A program made the translations under genes and the position numbers. The notes below the pieces were generated by a model. That model worked only from the letters and a program-made list of their open reading frames with translations. It made no database searches and was not told the DNA's origin. Positions 13,720 through 25,800 of a stretch of DNA of 64,000 nucleotides are shown here, one piece after another; within the stretch, counting starts at the first letter, position 1; each line of letters opens with the position of its first letter. Source of the DNA: Anisakis pegreffii (taxonomy: Eukaryota > Nematoda > Chromadorea > Rhabditida > Anisakidae); NCBI GenBank assembly GCA_035041965.1, contig JAPYMA010000833.1, positions 1 through 64,000 of the forward strand, in the 5' to 3' direction.

Positions 13720-14458
13720 TCAATTCAGATCAACTTCACTTGTTGTCGAAATATCCGGTGATGTTAAAGAATCTGCGGTTCCTTCGCGATTGCTGCGGTC
13801 TCTTAATGCCTTCCGCTGTCGTTCAATTTCAGCTTCTACGATTTCTAACTGCTCCGTTTGAGTGCGTTTCATCGATTCCAAATAATCGTCGTGCTCCTTC
13901 AGTATATGAAAAACAATGTTTACACAGAAAATGAAAAAGTGAAAAAGAATGAGAACACGGAAAATCAAAATAAGATATTCCTCTTTTGATCAAACATAAA
14001 TGACATAAAGAGCGAAATGGTCGGGTTTTCCTAGTGAATCGATAGAATCTTTCACGACAATAACCTGCTTAAATGCTGGAACGGTCAGATTCCTAATGGA
14101 ATCTGACGTTGATCTGATTTCTTCGATAAGATTTTTTAGACTTCCGTCGGCCACTAACGACTCCAATTTGGCGTCAACCGCTTCAACTAACTAAGAACAG
14201 TAATATTATTGTTAAAAATCACTTATATTAAAATTTTAAGTCGTGGAATTGTGAACGACGGAATATTCACTATTCGCCACGTAAAAGAAAAGAACAAACC
14301 GTGTGATTAGCGCGAATAATTCCGTCAAATTCTTTATGACGTTCGTTTCTTTCAAAATTGTCTAAAAAACGCTCCACCTCTCTCTTTATTACTGGAGTAT
14401 GGTCGAAGATTTGCTCTCCAACCAATTCTATATCATTGATCACAGTCGAGACAGACAT
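13720..14458 (-). CDS. BLOC1S5: BLOC-1 subunit 5 (muted/GLO-2-like)
   Basis: Probable subunit 5 of BLOC-1, the complex that directs cargo to lysosome-related organelles (gut granules in nematodes, where the homologue is GLO-2). Three exons (14458-14300, 14190-14065, 13896-13720) join in phase 0 to give 153 aa; the human protein is 187 aa. The N-terminal stretch IFDHTPVIKREVERFLDNFE matches the family's RLLDHRPVIQGE..F.KEFE signature, followed by FDGIIRANHT. The rest is predicted amphipathic helix or coiled coil (EHDDYLESMKR, EIVEAEIERQRKAL). TTTGCAG lies directly before the ATG, consistent with spliced-leader addition. The acceptor of exon 3 (TACTGAAG) is weak. Assignment rests on one strong N-terminal match plus length and coiled-coil character. 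Confidence 0.72.
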
Positions 14459-14846
14459 CTGCAAAGAAATAATTCAAAAATATGATCCAATTAACATCCA
14501 GTAAATTAAATTACCTCAAAAAAAAGCGAACGTTTTAGGTGAATTCAGTGAATCAATCCATTAAAATGAAAATTCTCAACGATCAACTTCGGTGTGGGTC
14601 GGGATATGCAATGGGCGTGTACCAAAGCATCATGAAGACAGAGAGAGCGCAATGTGCGTCAACGGTTTTCACACCTTTCGAAACAGAAGAGAGCACGCAA
14701 CAGACACACATAAAGGAATGTGCTTGCGATGCAGAGAGAAAGCACAGATGCGATTGAAGGATTTAAATGGAAGGATTCGAGCCATTGGAAGCACTATCTT
14801 GAGCTATACACACTCAAGATGATCTGCACATGTTAGTGTAGGTGTT

Positions 14847-15000
14847 GTTTGAGCGGGGAGCCGCAAGCTTGCGCACGCACAACAGCGTGATAATGGTGCT
14901 CCCCCCTCAAACGACATTTGTACCACTAGTGTTGTGTGGGGGGAGAAAAAAAGTCGGGGAGAAAACTCAATCTCATCCCCGATTCCCCGAAATTCTTCGA
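14847..15000. mobile_element. GC-rich hairpin (MITE-like) element, copy 2
   Basis: Inverted arms GTTTGAGCGGGGAGC (14847-14861) and GCTCCCCCCTCAAAC (14898-14912) pair with one mismatch. The loop holds the perfect palindrome CGCAAGCTTGCG. A tail with GGGGGGAGAAA, GTCGGGGAGAAA and CCCCGATTCCCCG follows. Arms and tail motifs match the element in the GNL2 intron at 9225-9500. Confidence 0.6.
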
Positions 15001-15639
15001 AGATGTCACTTTGGAACTAGGGTCAGCAGGACCTTGAAAACATGATTTTTTGATGGAAAAGCATTGGAATAAGTGTTCTTTAGGCTAGAAAAGTAAAAAC
15101 TGCGAAGGCAGAATGCAATTCTATCTCTAGTATTTTATTCAACCACATGAGAAAATAGAGTAAAAGAGATTAGACGCTCTACTCCCGCAGTTTTCTACTA
15201 TACTCACCTATACGGACATATGTCACGATGCAGCTCTCGAAATATTCACAATCTTGGGAAGAAATTAACTCACGGATTCATGTTTCGTCAATGCGTTCAT
15301 ATAATTAATGGGCATGCGTGACAACACCCAAAACTTTCAGTAACATCTAACACGTTGCAATGGAGAAAACGGCAAAAACTTGAATGAAAACAGACGAAAA
15401 CTATGGAAAATTCGTTGCAGCACCACTCGATTCGTCGACATTCACGTAATGTTATGAGCCGAGATGGGATGGTAGTGCTATAAACTGAGACAGAATGGCA
15501 GAAAAAACTAAAAGTTCATCTAGAAAGCGAAAAAAACATCCGCAATGGATTTTCATCGAACCATCAAGCACTTATATACTTATCGTTAATAATTTCGATT
15601 AGAAATCATGGAAACAACTTGACATTCAAGCTTAAGATC

Positions 15640-16520
15640 AATGAGTGATACTGCGCTAGTTGAGACAGCTTCAATAAAAATGCTATATCTCCTCAACTAA
15701 TCGGAATCGCCCCACAAAATAAATATTTTTCTGAATCTAGAGAATCTGTTCGATCGATTGGTGTACAAAAACTGATATGTTACTGGTCAAAACTGAGAGT
15801 ACGGTAGGCTTGAATGTAGAAAACTCTATAACATAAGGGAAATAACTGTATCTCATTAATTAAGAGGATTTGCTCAACAAAATTATGTTTTTCTGAATCT
15901 AGACGTTCCGCTGGATTGGATGGTGTAAAGAAATTTAGGTGTTCCTGGGCAAACCTGAGAAGACGGTGGTCCTGAAGATGGCAACTTCGATAGTGTTATA
16001 ATAACGTGTAAGTTGATCTACAGCGATCAATATGTGATATATCAATGAGCGCAGTGCGCTAGTTGAAATAACTTCGAGAAAATTGCTATATCTCCTTTTG
16101 TAAGCAGAATCACTCAGCAAAATATGTGATATTCTGAATCTAAATGTTTCATTGGATCGAACGGTATAAATAAATTCATACGTTTCTAGGCGAACCTGAG
16201 AGTACGGTAGACTTGAAGATGTTACCCTCATAGAATTGAGTTAGTTTCAAAAAAATTGCTAAATCTTCTCATGTAAGCAGAATCACTCAGCAAGATATAT
16301 GATATTCTGAATCTAGAGGTTCTACAGAATCGATTGGTTTAAAGAAATCCATATGTTACTCGGCAAACCGGAGGGTTCGGTTAGCTTGAATATGGTAACC
16401 CCTATAGCGCTATAGTAATGTATATATTGATCTATTGCAATACAATGCATATCAATGAGCGCTAATGCGCTAATTGAGATAGCTTCAAGAAGACAGCTAT
16501 ATCTCCTCATGTAAGCCCAT
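15640..16520. repeat. Imperfect tandem array with alternating long and short units
   Basis: The landmark GCTATATCTCCTC (with variants) recurs at about 15690, 15848, 16091, 16260 and 16498, giving spacings near 158, 243, 169 and 238. Long units carry an extra block around GATATATCAATGAGCGCA and GTGCGCTAGTTGAAATA that short units lack. Shared phrases are TTCTGAATCTAGA, GGATCGATTGGTG, CAAACCTGAGAGTACGGTAG and GTAAGCAGAATCACTCAGC. The repeating period is thus a dimer of about 405 bases. No coding signal was seen. Confidence 0.75.
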
Positions 16521-17628
16521 GGAATGAAAATTATCGGCAAATCTTTCTTCCGTAAACTTTCGAAAAATAGTCTTTCAAAAATGTCTGGTTTTAAGTTGCT
16601 TTAAAAATCGTTCTTTTTGAATTTCCGAAAATAGAATATACCAAAAATCATTCTTTCAAGACCTAAGGAAACAAAATTTCCAGAAAATCAATTCACCATG
16701 ATCTTCTTACTGAGAACGGTTTCCGATAGTGCTTTTCATGTGCTTCAAAATATCGCAGACCCTATCAATATCTCTTAACAACGGCACTTCACTCACTTAT
16801 CACACAACTAGACTCAACTTTATTGAAGACCTGTACAGGAACTGTTCACCATGGCTGGTAATAGAGAATCTCAGTTCAACTATAACTGAACTCATCAGGA
16901 ATGATGAAAACGTAATGAACCTTTATTGTACAATAGAAGAAAAACAAGTGAACGAAATGAAACCAAAAAAAATGAATCCAAACAAATTCACATACGGAAA
17001 TCGAATAACGAATGAAGAGATTAACTAAAGTGGAGGTTAAAGGGCACAAATGAGATTATCAATAACAGCGATGCTAAATCAATTGAAATGAAGCATCAAC
17101 TGCACAAACTCAACAAAAACAACAACGATAAACAAATGCAAAGGACAATAATTTGCAATCATCATTGGTGATCAACTAGAATATCAATAAAACGAGAACG
17201 TGTACATATGAACATGAACTTCTGATGAGCAGTTACATAACAGATGGGCAATTCACTGATAATATCAACATTTACAAGTCATTTCACCATTAAAAATACT
17301 TGCAAAAACGGCTAATGTAACTGCGACAATTTTGACACAATCAAAATAAATTTCTATTATCAGTCAACTCAACAAAATTAATTCTTTGATGCATAAAATT
17401 TGACCATTATCAGTATTTTATGAGCGTTTGTTTATTGCGTATGTAAGAACCTGAAATAACAAATCGAATTTTAGCGAACTCGTTCACTGCAAAAAGAGAA
17501 TCTCGTTTTGTTGTGTAGGAAATAATGATATGGGATTGCATTGCTTTTTCTGAATAACTGTTCATAGAATTTTGAATGACCGTTTTGATGCGCTCGTTAT
17601 TTTCTTACGGTATCTGTCATAATCACAA

Positions 17629-20600
17629 CTATATTCTCAATGTCAAGTGTGCGATATTTGCTTGTAATTGTCTTAGACCGTTATTATTCTGAGCAATCAG
17701 AATGCATTCAAAACTGAATGGGCGACATAAACTCATTGACCGCATTAATCGTATGAATGAAACAAACTAAAGTTTTAAAATTACTGATCACTTTTTGCAA
17801 GTGCTAGGATTTCGAATGGGTGGGCTATACGAAGAAATGAGCAGCGAAAAGTATTTCAGTTACCTTGTTACCATTGACGAGATCGGTGACATCGATCGTG
17901 TGCTTTTTGAACTTAGAGATGAGTTCCAGCCAAGTGATACGGTAATGACGATCTTCTGCTGGATCGATATGTTGCCCATAGACGGCGCCCACGATTTCGG
18001 GTAATTCGTTCAGCTAAAACTGTCTATCACACCTATTAACGATAGTTGAATAAATGGTATATAAAACGGCACCTCTAACTTCAAGCATCCTCCAGTTGTT
18101 TTTTATGCTTACGCTTTTGAGCAGAAGTATGAAAAGAAAGCAATCAATTTGGACAAACTCACGAGCACAGGTCGAGGTGAATGCATCTTAACAATGAATT
18201 CAACTAAATCGGCCAACTGCAACACAAGATCAACTTCACCATCGGAATTTAGCTGTAATTTTCATGAATATAAGTGTTGTTGAAATCAACTGCTAACGAG
18301 TGCAATGCCATTCAGCCGCTCTTTCATTGGACAAACCAGAAAAGACTGTAAAACAGCTTGAAAAAGACTAAAATTGAGGAATGAAATGAATCGATTAAAT
18401 CAAACCAGTGCTCCAGTTGATTTTTTTGCTACTGCGAAGTTCTTCGATGGCAGCATTGAGTTTTTTATCCCTAACTCATCCAGTACATGCTCCAGCCAAT
18501 CCACAGGCGTTTGTGTGGAATTATTCTTCAATCAACCATTTTTATCGATGTTTCGTTTATTGTCAAAATCATATTTAATCTGGTACCGCTGCTAAAGGCT
18601 ACGTGTTGCTAAGGTTTTCAATACTTTAGCAAAAAATGCAGGTTATTAAGTATCACGCACCTCGTACTCAGCTATGTTTGACACAGACTGTGACTTGAAA
18701 TTGTCATTTGGTGAAGTTTTGAAAGTTAAACGATTTGAATTGAAGCGAATCCCATCTTTTGATAGCCCAAAAGCGACAGGTGTGGAGCGATTGAAATTAT
18801 TTTCGCGCACACTGCAAGAAAAACACACATGATTGAAACGAATCACTGCACACATTTCCTCCATCTCTTCAACGCACGCGCTAAGAGGAATGAAACTTGC
18901 GGAGATTCCCGAGATAAGAAAAAATGAATACACGTGAAATAATCTTCGCGTTTTGTTCTCAAAAACATACAATTCCTCGGTGAGTAATTGCTCAGTGGCA
19001 TTACGATTGCCAAACACGTGCATGCACTCACAGTTACGATACCTTATATAATAACAATATATTCATTAAAATTTTCAACGACATCTTTCCACTTTCTCAC
19101 TCAATTTCAAAAGCTAATGAATGCAGCGAAATCGATTCTGAATACAAAAATAAGTAAATGGAGTGAAAATCGAAAATTCGTTAAATGAGAGTAGCATTCA
19201 CCTCAAAGAGCGGCGAGATTTTGGAATTGATTTCGTCCATTCACTTTCACTGTGAAAGTTTTTTCTCGCGGAAAACTGCAGTGGTTGATGATTCAACGAA
19301 GGTGCACCTATCAAAAATTGTCTATGCCAAATGACATTTACCAAATGATCCCAAAATTTTCATAAAGGAAATATACAATTCCGAATATAAGCACCAGTCC
19401 ATCAGACCAATAAGTAAAAACAATGCTTTTTCAAAATTTTGAATTTTTGGGAACTCTCATTCTAAATACAAACTTAGAAGTGAACCGAATCGTCCTAAAA
19501 TCGTATCTAACTTATGTATTTAACATGGCAGTTTACGCACTGACAGCTGGTATTTCATGTACTGCGTAATTTATTTCAAACAGGTTTCTTTTTCTTACAA
19601 CGAGCATTTTTTAGAGTTAAAAGCTGTCATGCTCTACATATGCCATTCTTCTTCCATACGGATACGATATTGGCATTCACAAAAATTTCCCAAATAAGAG
19701 TAAATTTTTCTCAGAATTTTTATAATTCTAGTAAAAAAACGATAGGTTGGTGCGAGTCGATTTGAGGTGCAACAGTCAAGGGAAGTTTACATCGAGAAAG
19801 ACATTCAATCAATAGAAGAACGTATAGAGAAAAAAAGCGATTACCGTCACATTTGTTTCGGGGGTCGTTTTGAGCATAAGTATCTATACGATCATATTCA
19901 AATGATTTGAATGAACGCCCACTACCCTGCACTCCCAAGTTATGACCCCACTCGGTCGGTGAGTTGAATTTTACCTCAAAATACAAAACATTCATTCTTT
20001 GATTTAAAAAAAAAACATCACCACAAGAACTGAAAATTGACATAGAATACGTTAGCTGGGTGAACGCAGATAACTTCTCAAAACAAAACAGAAGACTTTT
20101 CATTTCATATTCCAGAATTTGACAGAATTCATCCTAATTTTAACCACAAACCAAAATCTTAGCTTCACACAATTTTTTCATAATGTGGAAGATCGTTCGA
20201 TTCAAATTTCATTTCATATTTTCAAGTATAACTGTCGACGAATTCACTTCAAAAAGAATGCCATATTGCAGTCTAAAAATTTTAATTTACGCATCTCTTC
20301 ATATCTTATACTATTCGATAACCAAATCTACGAGCCAGCAAATAACCGTTTCAGTTTTGCTTTCTCCGGTTCCCTTTCCGGACGACTTGAAAATAACTGA
20401 AAATTTTCTGCAGAAATCTTGAATAAGTCAGCATTAAATGAGTATCAAAAAGATGTGGAATAATTCTTTAAGCGGTTTTTACCTTACAGTTATCAGAACA
20501 GAAAAACAAATGTTTGAGATCGAAAGTATAGTCAGCATTAAAATACTTCTTTACAACGCTTGAGAGTATTTCTGTCGAAATGGTTTCTCAACTACATTGT

Positions 20601-22877
20601 TTAAGAAGATCTGCACACGCATCACTCAGCTAAATGATCACTCAACTGAGAAAATCACTCAACTAAATACGTCATTGCCTAAACTCATAATCAGTATCGT
20701 TTTGAATGTGGATAAGGCGATTGATGTTCATTAACACGATTTTCGTTATTACTTTACTTATTTACATTTCTTTCGTGAGTTAATCAAACTAAAAAGCCAG
20801 AAGATGATACCTGAGTTCTGCAAAAAAGATGGAAGATCATCGCTGATAAAGCCAACCGCATGCTTCCTGTCCACTTCACTCACTTTTTCAGATACTTAAA
20901 GTTGAACTTAGTGAATCAATCATTTAAACAATTTAGAATAATGGGTGTGCTGTGGTAATTGATACTTTCAAATTCTCACGTTCAGTATTTGCACATTTCA
21001 GTGAAATTGTGAACGGGTTTTCCTTTACCATCACAAATTCCTTATAAAATATGTTCATCAACTCTTCAGCTACCATTTTTTGGCAGAAAAGTCTTGCCAA
21101 CTCCTGAAAAAAAAGTCCGTTTTATTGGTTTTAGTGTCATCTCACCTCCAGCGAACAGCTATTGCAAATATAAAGTCCTCGGCAAAAACATACGAATGTA
21201 CTGTCACTTGATAAGAACACAGTTTCAGATTTAGAAAAATGATTAACAACAGAATTTATGCAGGGATCTTTTAAAGATTTACATCAGCGTCCAGGCTAAC
21301 ACCATAAATTTTTTTGTATGCATTTTCAACGTCAGTGAACAGTACTGGCCTCTCGAAGGCACCCATTTCCATTAATATTCTCAAAATACGACGTTTACCC
21401 TGTAAAAAGAACCTCATTTTGGTCAGAAGCCAGAATACAGCTTGAGTGATCAATTCAACTGAACACATGTAACTACCCATACAATAGCAATAATCTGATT
21501 TTCTGACTAATTCTAAGACAGTTCACTGAATCGTTCATCAATTATCCAAGTGATGTTCTCTTTCCGAAAATGTTCAGCGACAATCATTATGCCTCAATCA
21601 ATAACATTCTAACTGCTCTTCGATAAAGTATTCTAAAAAATGTTCGAATAGAAGTCGTAAAGCAACCAATACCTCTATGAACAGTTTTTCGTTCTCCGCT
21701 TTTCTCAGTTCCATTAAATATTGTTGTTTTCGGTGAATTATCCTCAAAAAACGTTCAGCAAATGATAAGATTATTTTTATAAATACAACAGAATGCCTAT
21801 GGTCTATCTTGGAAAGTGTTTAATTTTGATATCAACAACTAATAAGGTGAGATGAACTTATAGTTTGGTTGATGTGCGTGAATGGGTGGCAAGATTATGA
21901 GTCGAATGAGATGAACTCATTAATGGGGCCGATGGGATTGGTGATTGATAAAGTGGAGAAAAGGGAAAACGGAAGTTTAGTGTAGTCGATCTTGACAGAC
22001 TTTCAAATGAAGCACTTCCTGTGTAATTCAGCTCAAAAGAAAAGAGTAAATGTATGAACAAGAGTTTTTTCGTTACGTGTTTGGAAGGGGATAGTAGCAA
22101 AACCAAAATATTACGCCACAAAAATGTAGGGCTGTAAAAAACTGTGACAGAAATTAGTTTAGATACAACATTATAAGTTATCGTCTCAATCTTTTTCCAC
22201 CGAAGTCACTCGAAACCTATCAGCAAACCTAACAAACTTCTATAGAATCATAAAATCAACAACATACTGTTGTGCCGCTAAGAAATGTCGAGAGTCGAGG
22301 GTATGTTCAGTGAGTGGAGCTGATTTTGCTAGGAAAACAGATGAACCAAACGCACTCGGCATTTCGTTCACATACTCGCGCATAATATCTGACTTCATGA
22401 AATGTTCTAAATCAATGAAACCAAACAAATGTGTAGCTACATTCGGATTGATATTCCATTGATGACTGTAAAAGAGCATTTTTAAAGATTTAAATCTCAT
22501 ATGCAAATAGCAGTGTATAAAGGTTCCTCTGGAAATCTGCAAAAACAGAATTTCGTGCTTGTAAACACACTCAATCACGAACAGTTTAGGCGGTACGGTA
22601 CGGTTGTTGTCGAATTAAGAAACTACAATCACGACTCAGAATCGTTCTCGAAGGAAGACATCAAAGAGAGCCGTCAAAGGAAGATCGACCATGTAAAATG
22701 CACAAAAATGAATGAACAAAAATAAGAACTAAAGTGGACTTACATAAACGAACATTCTAGTTGTTCTAGCGAACATCCTTGCGCGCATTCGGCCACTATG
22801 GATGTCAACAGCTTGGCAAAGTCATGCATTTGAGAGACGATGTTTTGTTTAGGTGTACCAACTTTAGGCTCATCCAT
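17629..22877 (-). CDS. Protein with three LOTUS/OST-HTH domains (MIP-1/MIP-2-like?)
   Basis: Fifteen exons in consistent phase give about 571 aa: 22877-22744, 22465-22268, 21742-21673, 21399-21283, 21103-20980, 20882-20811, 20571-20483, 20396-20347, 20029-19845, 19307-19202, 18811-18661, 18525-18406, 18252-18163, 18013-17864, 17688-17629. LOTUS 1 (about residues 15-85) reads SLEQLECSF..., then HLFGFIDLEHFM. LOTUS 2 (about 133-195) starts GKRRILRILMEMGAFERP and runs through FTDVENAYKKIYGVSLDADE. LOTUS 3 (about 475-545) has VLQLADLVEFIVK, then LLNELPEIVGAVYGQHIDP and RITWLELISKFKKHTIDV. The middle is low-complexity and basic. LOTUS domains occur in Oskar, TDRD5/7, MARF1 and nematode MIP-1/MIP-2, where some bind Vasa helicases or RNA; a germ-granule role here is inference. 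The last exon is uncertain: reading through the final donor gives a stop at 17825. CTTCAG lies 10 bases before the ATG. Confidence 0.72.
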
Positions 22878-25800
22878 TATTAAGTTCTGAAGTTTGAATC
22901 AATGCGCTAAGTGATTCACAAACGAATTGATGCACCACTCATGACATGAAATAATGATCAGTCGCGTGGCAAAAGTGGGTTAGGAGAGAGCCTAATTGAG
23001 TGGGTGTGAAGAGAGCTAATAGGCAAGCCACCTGTAGTGGGTGCGAAGAGAGTCAATGGGAAAGGGAGGGGAACAACGCAAGTGGAGCTAATCAGAGCCA
23101 ATGTAAGGTATCGTTGTTTATTTCTGGCCAAAGTGTTTGTTTTCTCGCAAAGACATTAAATGTGCTAAAATTTTGGTTAGATCTGTTTGGTAAGGTTTAG
23201 CGTAATGATTGGTTAAGTGTTTAATGTTCATATGTGTGACGATGAAATGGCTAAAGCCTGAATTGCTTGATTCGTATGATCCCATACTGTTTAGCATTTA
23301 CAGCTAGAGAAGCATGTTACTACTAAGATCCATCAATTGCCTGTAGTAATTGAAAAATGGAATCGTTTTTGCTTTGCTCAAATCAAGCCGAATCTAAGAG
23401 AGTCGTCGTGCAATGCAAAAGAAGTTTTATGTCGCAAACGAGCCAAATCAAGCCCACCATAGGTCGCTATGTAATGCGACTTTCGTATTGCGTAGCGATT
23501 CAGCTACAAAAGCCGAATTAGTTTGCTGACAATTCGAAGATGATCTGATTACAAACCAGAAACACTGAAATGAGCCGTGAATAATCCCCGTCAAATCTCT
23601 AATGAACTCCCCTTCACGTATTTTTCCCAACATTTTACGATCTTTGAGGTGTATTTCCCCTACTACTATTTGTGAATAACGATTACCATTATTTATATGT
23701 GGTAGTTATTACATTAATTATTCTGTTACGTAATGAATAATCCCAAGTTTTAATTCCATTCTTATTATTTTCGGCGTTTATTTGTAACAACGCTGTTTTG
23801 TATTATCCAAACACAAAGTATTCATATCATACATACACAAAGGGAGGAGATCCTCCAAATGAGATATACGAAAGTTAAATTTCATCATCCGAATCGATAG
23901 TGCATGATATCCGTGTACATCTTATACATATACAGCTAACGTACAGATTTAAGGGTTGAATTTATGTATCACTTTGGTGTCTCTCACGAATCGTCTCTTT
24001 CGCGCTCCGTCGCGACAATTATTCTATCTTCAACTTATGCAATTTCGAAATCATAAAAACATCAAAGTTATCAATAAATTCCTCACCTGATAAAACAAGT
24101 GGAATTTTAAGAAGTAAATGTTCATTAAGATTATAAAGAACCCATTAATAACAGATGAATCAGAGACAAATGGAATATTGAAGATTATGTCAGCCTTGTT
24201 TTATGCACACTTCCGGATCGTCTTTTTCGAACCGCCGTAGAACTTCTGCGAGACTATCAAATAAAACACTTGTTCACTTAAAAAGTATTCGACGACTTGA
24301 AAAGCCAAATTATGCTTAAATCGATCGAGTATTCATCTTCAACTCAGCAAATACTTCACTTGATGACCTGATCAAACCAGGTTCTGTGTACGAGTTCTGA
24401 CTGCAACAGATTAAAATTACTTCGTACGAGGCAGGAAATCGAAAAAGATTGCTTCAGGTAATAAGATTTCAAACTGTGGAATTATTTGACCGGAAACAAA
24501 GAATCGACAGAATCATCTAAGCTTTCAACGAACATTGAGATTCGAAACGAAACAGGTCAGAATTATAGAGCATCGATCGAAAGGCAAACAGGTAAAATAG
24601 ATATCTCTCTTCAGAGGCCATTCCAACGCCCACAAATCGGCGAACAAGCAGAATACATTCTATACTTGTATGAAAATTCAAACATCCGAGATAAAGCATC
24701 ATATAATAATCGTATTTCCATCTGACTGATGTTAACTATGGGCACTAATAAGATCATTTTCAGGTGATCTGTTTCCTCAGATATTCTCAACTATATGCTC
24801 ATCTCATAAAGAATAATGTATGTCAAATTGAGATTTTAACTTTTGGGATGAAGTTATGCACGAAAAGTTACACGCAGATCTAATAATATCAGTATCAATC
24901 AGCCTCAATCATCAGATGTGGTCAGCATCATCACTGACCGTTTTTGGTGCTCTTAATGTTCCAGTTCTCAATGTAAACCGGCATTTGTGTCACGTTATTA
25001 ATGAGTAAAACGACATTACTCATAATAATACGATTATTCATGACACGTCTGACACAAACTGGCCAATCTTCTTATCTCATATAAGTGATGGCATCCGAGT
25101 GGGACTTCATGTCGATCGGAATCCAATCGACATGAAATTTCATCATTCCGACTGTCGGACTTTCGACCAACTGTCAGAACTGTTCCTTTGGAATCCGATC
25201 GAATTAACATTTTATGTTTCGAAAGTCGGAATTCCAACCTAACTTCCAAATTATTCGGTCAAAATCCTAGTGTCAGAATTCCAACCGAAATTATCGGATT
25301 TTTTCGACCGACCATCGGTCGGATACCATTACTAGCTACCAGTCATAGTGAGTGGATCAGTTTCAAACACTCAGTTACAATTTTCTTCCCGATTGTCACT
25401 GTTCCGAAAACAACCGACGCATTACGCACAGCTCCACTATACCACCAGTCAGCACCACTTTATTGTTTCAATTTTTATCACATACAATCGATTGAAGTTT
25501 CATTTGATTCAATTTACATTTACATATATCCACATCAAATCGCTCTTTTCTTATCGCTCCTGGAACCTGCAAGTCTTCTCTTTATTTATGAGTAGACTAA
25601 TAACTGATGATAATCAGTATCATTGAGGTTTGCTGAAGAATGTGATGATAAACAATTTGGAGGGTAATATGATTATATGAATCTTTAAACCAAACGCAAG
25701 TCTTTTCGTAAATAAACAGTTCATCAATGCGATTTCTGAAATCAGAAACTGAAACTATATAGAATTGTGAACATTGTACTTTCATAATTCTCTAAACACC

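Larger units (their letters stand above)
14459..17628. other. Intergenic DNA with repeats, between the LOTUS gene and BLOC-1 subunit 5
   Basis: Carries the second GC-rich hairpin element (14.85-15.0 kb) and a tandem array (15.64-16.52 kb). Short open frames on both strands have no matching splice sites and no recognisable motif. 16.5-17.6 kb is AT-rich and shows nothing I can name. Confidence 0.5.

Noticed and set aside
24486..24725. Plus-strand frame of 79 codons, Glu/Lys-rich
   Set aside because: No splice partner, no motif, and the opposite strand is open as well; chance cannot be excluded.
25188..25595. Plus-strand open frame of 135 codons
   Set aside because: Its first part is the inverted-repeat cluster, composition is not protein-like and there are no splice or start signals.
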